DNA from: Plasmopara viticola
Lineage: Eukaryota > Oomycota > Peronosporomycetes > Peronosporales > Peronosporaceae
NCBI GenBank assembly: GCA_001695595.3
Contig: MBPM02000026.1
Coordinates: 62,001 to 126,000 of the forward strand
Direction: 5' to 3'
Length of the DNA: 64,000 bases
Numbering within the stretch: the stretch's first letter is position 1; each line of letters begins with the position of its first letter. Shown in pieces: positions 58,801 to 64,000 of this stretch. A program made the position numbers and the translations under genes. The notes under the pieces are model-generated. The model saw only the letters and a program-made list of their open reading frames with translations, was not told the origin of the DNA and made no database searches.

Positions 58801-61800
58801 ACGCAGTGACTTGACGTCGTGTCAGCCATTTCTCACATTCTCACTACGAACAGATGGTGAAGAAGCCCATACGAAGCTTATTCCCCAGTCTACAACGATG
58901 TTCCCGCGGTGGCTACCTGCATGTAACTCACGGACAATGTTGAGCACTATAATATCGATCAATGAAACTGAGCGGCAAAGCGAGAAAATTTGCCGCGAGC
59001 TTGGTTCTAATGCACAGATTGTTGTGGAGATACGAGAAGCAGACAAGATTCTTTTTGGCTCTTCTGTCATTGCAACTGCGCGCATTCCATTACAAGAGTA
59101 TTGTGCTGCGGCCATAAATTCCACACAAAGTGATGCAAGTTCCGATCAGCCAGTGGTCGAATTTCTTGCTCCGATTCATGTGGTTCGAAAAAGTGGAGAC
59201 TGGTCTTGTGAAGCAACAACCAAAAGTCGTATTCGTTTTCTTATTTGCTGCCGCCAAACGCTTACGACTCGGTCAATCGCTGCAGAGTTTAATGAAAATG
59301 GAGGCTTCCATGACACTGTAAAGGAGTTGAAGGATTCGCTGTCAGCGTACCAGTTAAAAAAGGAATTAGACGAGCTAGCAAGCTCGAAATCGCAGCTCAA
59401 ACTCTTGCTAGAACGCGAGGCAGTGGATACTTCGACTGGCAGCACGAATATTCCAGCTGCGTTGCGATCAGTGCCAGATCCTCTACCAAAGGAGGCGAAA
59501 AAAGACTCGGGTCTATCACATTTTGTTAGCTATAAAGACGAGGAAGGCCTTTACGATCGTAAGTTAAGCACTAATTCTGTCCGAGGCTCAGTGATATCAG
59601 CGACGAGTGAAGATTCCATCGGTGATGACACGTACGAAGAGATGGGAGACGAAAAAAGATTGACAGCAGTACTAATCGGCGTGTCGAATCTTCAAATCCC
59701 TGTAGAAATTATTCAGCGCAATTTTCGCACGCATGAATCAAAAGATCATCTCGAGCCCAAGCTTTATTGCACGATAACATATCAAGAATCAACGCGTTCA
59801 GCTCTGCCGGCAATTGCCAAGCCTTCAGTTGCTTCTGAAACAGCAGCAAACCATAGCGCTCTTGATGGGGATGGGTCGCAGTCTTCTTCAAGCGGAACGT
59901 CAATGACTGAACCACTTGATAGCCACGCTCGCTTGCAAAAAGTTCGCACTTATGAATTTCCCAGGGGCCAAATTTTGGGACTGGATCTGGTCTATCGAAA
60001 CGGTCGTGTTCTAGTACAAGGTGTCGTGTGTAATGGGCCGTGTGGGACATTACTTTTTGAAGGCAAGATTCGTATTGGTGACACGGTAGTCGCGGCAAAT
60101 AATAAGTCTATTGTAAATCTTCACCGCGACGCCTCTTTTGCTGTGATCGAGAAAGCAATGCATTGGGGAGAGGGCGTTGAAATGCCAACTGCAGAAGAAG
60201 CATTTGATGCTACATTCAGTCTATCTTTTCTGTACCAGCCTATGACACCAGAACGTATGATATCGACAAATAATTCGGCGCATCCTTGTGCACAAACGAC
60301 GGACGAAGATGTTGGCACGCTAAAGTTCGATGCTGAGTGGAATAGACGCGTGGAATTTGCTGAGACAGGCAACCTAAAGTTTTTGGATCACGAGCAGGTG
60401 CTTGTCCGTGTGTACTTGCGTAACGAGACATCAGACCACGGTTTATCGTCATTACAGGAGTCAAGCGTCGTGCCGTTTCTGTACTTCTTTGGAGATGACG
60501 CTATGATGGATCATTTGGATCACAGCAAACAAGACTCACGGTTTGATGTTTTACTAGCAGAATGCTGGGTACCGCTGCCTCCTTCCACTCTCGCTACTTC
60601 CGCAAATTCGATGCCGATGGACGGACATCAACTGTCTGAACCTTCTGCGCTTACTTTCAATGAGCGAATCTGCGCACTGTACTCACCGCAACAACGTAAC
60701 CACCAGCATTCAGCACTAAACATAATTGGACAGTTGCGGCTAGCATTAAAGTGGGATTATATGAACCCACTTCGAGGTAACTACCAACTGCAAGATTTGA
60801 GTCTTCATTTTCAGCTTGAAGTGGCACGGATTTGCATATCGATTGTGGACGACGGTGCGTGGAGTTCTGTCGCATCTGTCGCAGGACTTCAGCAACCACA
60901 GGAAGTGTTGTGCATCTCGTTGTCGGATCAAAATGCTTCTGCAGGCGTTCAATTAAGTTACGATCAGATCTCTGATGGAAAACAAGTTATCAATGCACGC
61001 ATCGGACACTTTCAAATTGACAATCAACTTTTGGACACAAACTATCCAGTGTTGTTGCGTCCTATGCGTCTGGTCGATGCACAAATGCAAGAAGAAGGTC
61101 ACACGATGGCACGCAACGAAGGTGAAAGTCTGGACAGCCCCATGCTCTTACCGACTGTGCAGCTCATGGCGGTCTTCAGTCGGCAGCTTAGTGTGATTCA
61201 ATTCGACTACATTTTTGGCCAGCTCCAGGAGTTAGAAATCAAGTTAGAAGATGCAGCACTTGTGGCATTAGCTCATGTATTTTCGGGAGTGGAATGGTCC
61301 CACAAAGCGTCCAAATCTCGAACTAGCAAGAAAATGAAGCAAACTGGAGATGAATTCGGCTCAAATTTGGCGCTTAAACTTTTGGAGATTGAATGGTCGA
61401 CTCCAACATTGCTGACGGATGAGCACTTGTGTAGAACAAGAAGTAAAGGTGGGGTAAACTCGAAAGTGCTTCTTCGTTGGCTCCTACTTTGTCCAGTAAA
61501 AGTTAACGTAACATTCACTAGCACCGCAGACCGGTCGTCGTTACTATCACTGGTACGTGGTCTGAATAGATGTTGCGTGTCTTCTACTGTAGCTCTTGTA
61601 TCATTGCGACTCACCCTCTATACCGATTTGCTTATGCATAGTTGTCACCAGACATGTCGTCCATTCTCAGTACTCTTATCAGTGCAGCAGCAGCTCTCGT
61701 GTCAAATTTAGATCAAGCTCCCATACGAGTTCCCGAGTTTTACGTGGAGAACTTGCTCGAGACTACACACACTCTGGCATTTTATGCCATGCAGCACTAT

Positions 61801-63568
61801 TTGCACCATGGTTTGCGTAGCTGGTACAGTATTGTGGGCTCTGTAGATTTCTTAGGAAACCCTATCGGTCTCGTGAGCACTCTAGGTACTGGCGTGAAAG
61901 ATTTTTTTTACACACCAGCGCAAATGTTACTGGAAAATGAAAACGGTTTGAAAATCGATAACTTACGAACCGGCATGACGAAAGGGTCAAAGAGTTTGTT
62001 ACGAAACACTGCTGTTGGCATATTTCACACAACAGGCAAAATTACGGAAACGCTTGGGAAGGGTATCGCCATGCTGGCAATGGACGAACAGTATAATGTT
62101 CAACGACAGCGTGCGTCATCTCGGCAAATTAAAAAGATTAATGACCTTGGTGATGCAATCGCAGAAGGCAGTAAAGGCCTTGTGGGAGGCGTTTGGGATG
62201 GGATCAAGGGCGTTGTAGCTGCACCAGTACGTGGTGCCGAACGCGATGGTGCGGGCGGATTCGTCGTGGGCATGGGTAAAGGCGTCGCGGGTTTAATTGT
62301 GAAGCCTACAGCGGGTTTCTTGGACTTGCTTACGAGTCTTTCGCGAGGGGCAAAAACAAGTGCCGAGTCGTTAGACGGGACAGACCGCAACGCGTTTGAT
62401 ACCGTGACGCGTTTCCGTTTGCCGCGGCGTATTTGGTACGTCCACGGTAAAGGTGTGAGTTTTTCTTTTTGAGTAACTCTTAATTGCATTTTATTGTAGC
62501 TCGGATGGCGTTCTAGTGTCTTTTTCGGAACGAGAAGCTCGAGGTTATGCAGTGTTGCTGCTGACGTCACTAGATGCCACTGACGAGTACTTGACTAGAA
62601 ATTAACTCTGATCTTTTTGCAGTGTTTCTAATACTTGTGCTTTTAAAAATGATTTGTACAGCTACGTTTATCATTTGGACTATGGTATTGAGCCACATCG
62701 CGGCCTCTTATTGCTCACAGACAAGCGTCTCATATGTATAAGTGGCAAAAATGGACAAAAATTTTGGGAAGTTGCTCTCGACTCTACTTTGGAAATCGTT
62801 GTTGAAAATTCGACGCTTAAGATTGGTCAGACCACATCACCGTCTCGAACATACAATATTGAATGCGACAATGAGATCGCGGCGACCAATTTTCGAGTAG
62901 CTGTCGAGTCAGCTCGTGTAGATATTTCAGCCACACGATATCTGCTTTTAAATCTCGAAAAGAGCCAAGAAGAGTTTCGGATTACGGGTAATGGACGTTT
63001 ACGAAGTGGAGTTGCAGGTGTCATGAAGAGCGGAGAGGACCGCACAGATTTACATGTGCTAATGGAAAGTGTTCAGGAGACCACAGTCTCTGGACTCACA
63101 AATGACGACTTAAAGTCGCAGCCTCTTCGCTCTGTGCGTGTTGAAGTTTGTCATTTACAAAACAAAGATGCTCACGCTAATGTCCCAAACCGAGCTATCG
63201 ACAAGTTGCTCTCGTTTAGCGTCTTCCAAATTCAAGTTTATGGAGGACCATACCAGTGGACAGTATTTCGTCGATTTAGTGAATTTCGCGCATTGTGTGC
63301 GAATTTAGGAGCTACAGGGTACGAGCTAGGTGGACTTCCGCCCCTTCCACCGCGCACTTTTTTTCTAAGCACGCGAGAACCGGTAGCTAAGTATCGACAG
63401 GACGCTTTAAATATGTTCTTACAAGCGGCAATCATGCATTCCGCCATTAGTCGGAGTGCAGCCATGCTCGACTTTCTTACTCGTGAAGCCCACGAGGTGC
63501 GAGTGAGTCTTCCACCTCTTTCTCCTACAAATGAAAGATCGTCCCAACGTGCTGAAGACTCGCCGTGA
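46829..63568 (+). CDS. VPS13: VPS13 bridge-like lipid transfer protein with C2, PDZ-like and PX domains (four exons)
   Basis: Exons 46829-61552, 61642-62435, 62500-62586 and 62662-63568 give about 5,503 residues. The ATG at 46829 starts MFLQRYVHVVLDAVLGSYV, the canonical VPS13 Chorein start. VPS13 proteins form a long hydrophobic groove that moves bulk phospholipid between membranes at contact sites. Domains, approximate residues: Chorein_N 1-110; groove repeats to about 2,380; beta-trefoil (MIR-like) insert 2,395-2,475 (GDEVYYGDRIILEGV); VAB/SHR-BD 3,070-3,610 (LTNFFNIPIRVIYDD); C2 3,967-4,094; PDZ-like 4,374-4,469 (GKIRIGDTVVAANNKSI); VPS13_C 4,909-5,172 (GSVDFLGNPIGL); PH-like 5,175-5,290; PX 5,370-5,485 (FRRFSEF, LPPLPPRTFF). 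It is larger than the human proteins (about 3,100-4,400). The splice sites are predicted from frame and family alignment. Confidence 0.93.
61553..61641 (+). other. VPS13 intron 1
   Basis: 89 bp, donor GTACGT, acceptor GCATAG, phase 0. It is needed because the long first frame leaves VPS13 similarity here and ends at 61,711. The next frame picks up the conserved VPS13_C stretch ALVSNLDQAPIRV. Confidence 0.75.
62436..62499 (+). other. VPS13 intron 2
   Basis: 64 bp, donor GTACGT, acceptor TTGTAG. This choice restores SDGVLVSFSEREARGY, which fits the family's DGV motif before the PH-like domain. A GTGAGT at 62,455 would leave only 45 bp and a wrong frame. Confidence 0.65.
62587..62661 (+). other. 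VPS13 intron 3
   Basis: 75 bp, donor GTACTT, acceptor TACAG, with a CTAAT branch-like site near 62,627. It joins ...DATD to DYVYHLDY..., which fits the DxYVxHxD pattern of the family. An upstream acceptor at 62,622 keeps the frame but would leave an intron of only 36 bp. Confidence 0.65.
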
Positions 63569-63807
63569 AACTTGATGCTGTCAAGAAGAAAAGTTAATGT
63601 GAGACCGTCATCATGTGGAGTCAACTCTTAGGCTGATGATCAAAAAGATTTTAGCGTATACACTCTGCGAATTTATAAAGTGCAAGGCCGCTGTTTAGAA
63701 ATATTGTTCATACAAGTCACAGTTGTGGCATCTAATGGGACCGGGTTTATCCGCTTTTAAAGCTCACTTTAAGGTAGCAAGCACTACACACGAACATCCA
63801 TGAGTAA
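63569..63807. other. Convergent 3' spacer
   Basis: 239 bp between the VPS13 stop and the stop of the minus-strand gene. It holds both 3' ends and no other feature that I can see. Confidence 0.6.
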
Positions 63808-64000
63808 TTATTTTTTTAAAATGGAGTCTTGCCGCTCAGCTTGCAGCTGGAGTACTCGTTCATAGTCTGTGCAAAGGTGGTCGAGCAACATGCGCGTTGA
63901 GAGCTCGACTTGACCGAAATTGTCGACTCCAACCTCCACAAATTCCACAACTTCTGTGTCTTGATTGAGTTCGTCTGAAATCGCGATGCCGTTTTCGTCG
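63808..64000 (-). CDS. C-terminal end of an unidentified protein (partial, runs off the window)
   Basis: The minus strand from the window edge is open for 63 codons and ends in TAA at 63,808-63,810. The peptide, ending in ERQDSILKK, is acidic at first (DELNQDTEVVEFVEVGVD) and then helical with coiled-coil-like spacing (LLDHLCTDYERVLQLQ). Regular codon use and a stop placed 239 bp from VPS13 suggest a real gene. I do not recognise it; the larger part lies outside the window. Confidence 0.65.
   Translation of the reverse strand, partial: DENGIAISDELNQDTEVVEFVEVGVDNFGQVELSTRMLLDHLCTDYERVLQLQAERQDSILKK

Noticed and set aside
62440..62472. Exon 2 of VPS13 continuing to the stop at 62,472 as the only protein end
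   Set aside because: Downstream sequence contains the family's DGV block, PH-like domain and PX in splice-compatible frames. Retained-intron forms remain possible and are listed as a finding.

Overview
The window looks like nuclear DNA of an oomycete, most likely Peronosporales (Phytophthora or a downy mildew). This rests on eukaryotic endomembrane genes, short introns (64-89 bp) with GT/AG ends, a plant-type 4-hydroxyphenylpyruvate dioxygenase, a SHAQKY-class Myb protein, an oomycete-like initiator box upstream of a secreted-protein gene, and AT-rich spacers full of decayed Ty3/Gypsy retroelements. The species is inferred and cannot be fixed from the sequence alone. Layout: positions 1-29,000 are gene-poor. 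They hold only a two-exon gene of unknown function (2,354-4,196, minus), a Myb-related gene (10,422-11,543, minus) and a cluster of broken Gypsy elements at about 13.9-26.4 kb. One element runs on the plus strand (about 13.9-17.5 kb). A second runs head-on against it on the minus strand (about 22.1-17.5 kb) and keeps recognisable gag, protease, reverse transcriptase, RNase H and integrase pieces. A third, gag-protease remnant lies at about 23.7-26.4 kb. All are riddled with stops and frameshifts. Positions 29,100-41,000 form a compact gene island: HPPD (minus), a Sec20-like SNARE (minus), a secreted and probably GPI-anchored cysteine-rich protein (minus), ER glucosidase II alpha subunit (minus) and, divergent from it, a vezatin/Inp2-like membrane protein (plus). 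Positions 41,000-46,800 are again repeat-rich, with one more Gypsy RNase H remnant at 44.5 kb. Positions 46,829-63,568 hold one very large VPS13 lipid-transfer gene of four exons, about 5,503 residues. Beyond the usual Chorein, VAB and VPS13_C parts it appears to carry a beta-trefoil-like insert, a C2 domain, a PDZ-like domain and a C-terminal PX domain. The last 193 bases carry the 3' end of an unidentified minus-strand gene convergent with VPS13. Functionally the island leans toward endomembrane work: glucosidase II in ER glycoprotein quality control, Sec20 in Golgi-to-ER retrieval, VPS13 in bulk lipid transfer at contact sites, a vezatin-like membrane adaptor and a cell-surface protein. This is a neighbourhood of housekeeping genes rather than an operon. 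The most unusual object is the domain mosaic of the VPS13 gene. I found no CRISPR array, rRNA, convincing tRNA, or RXLR or Crinkler effector gene.
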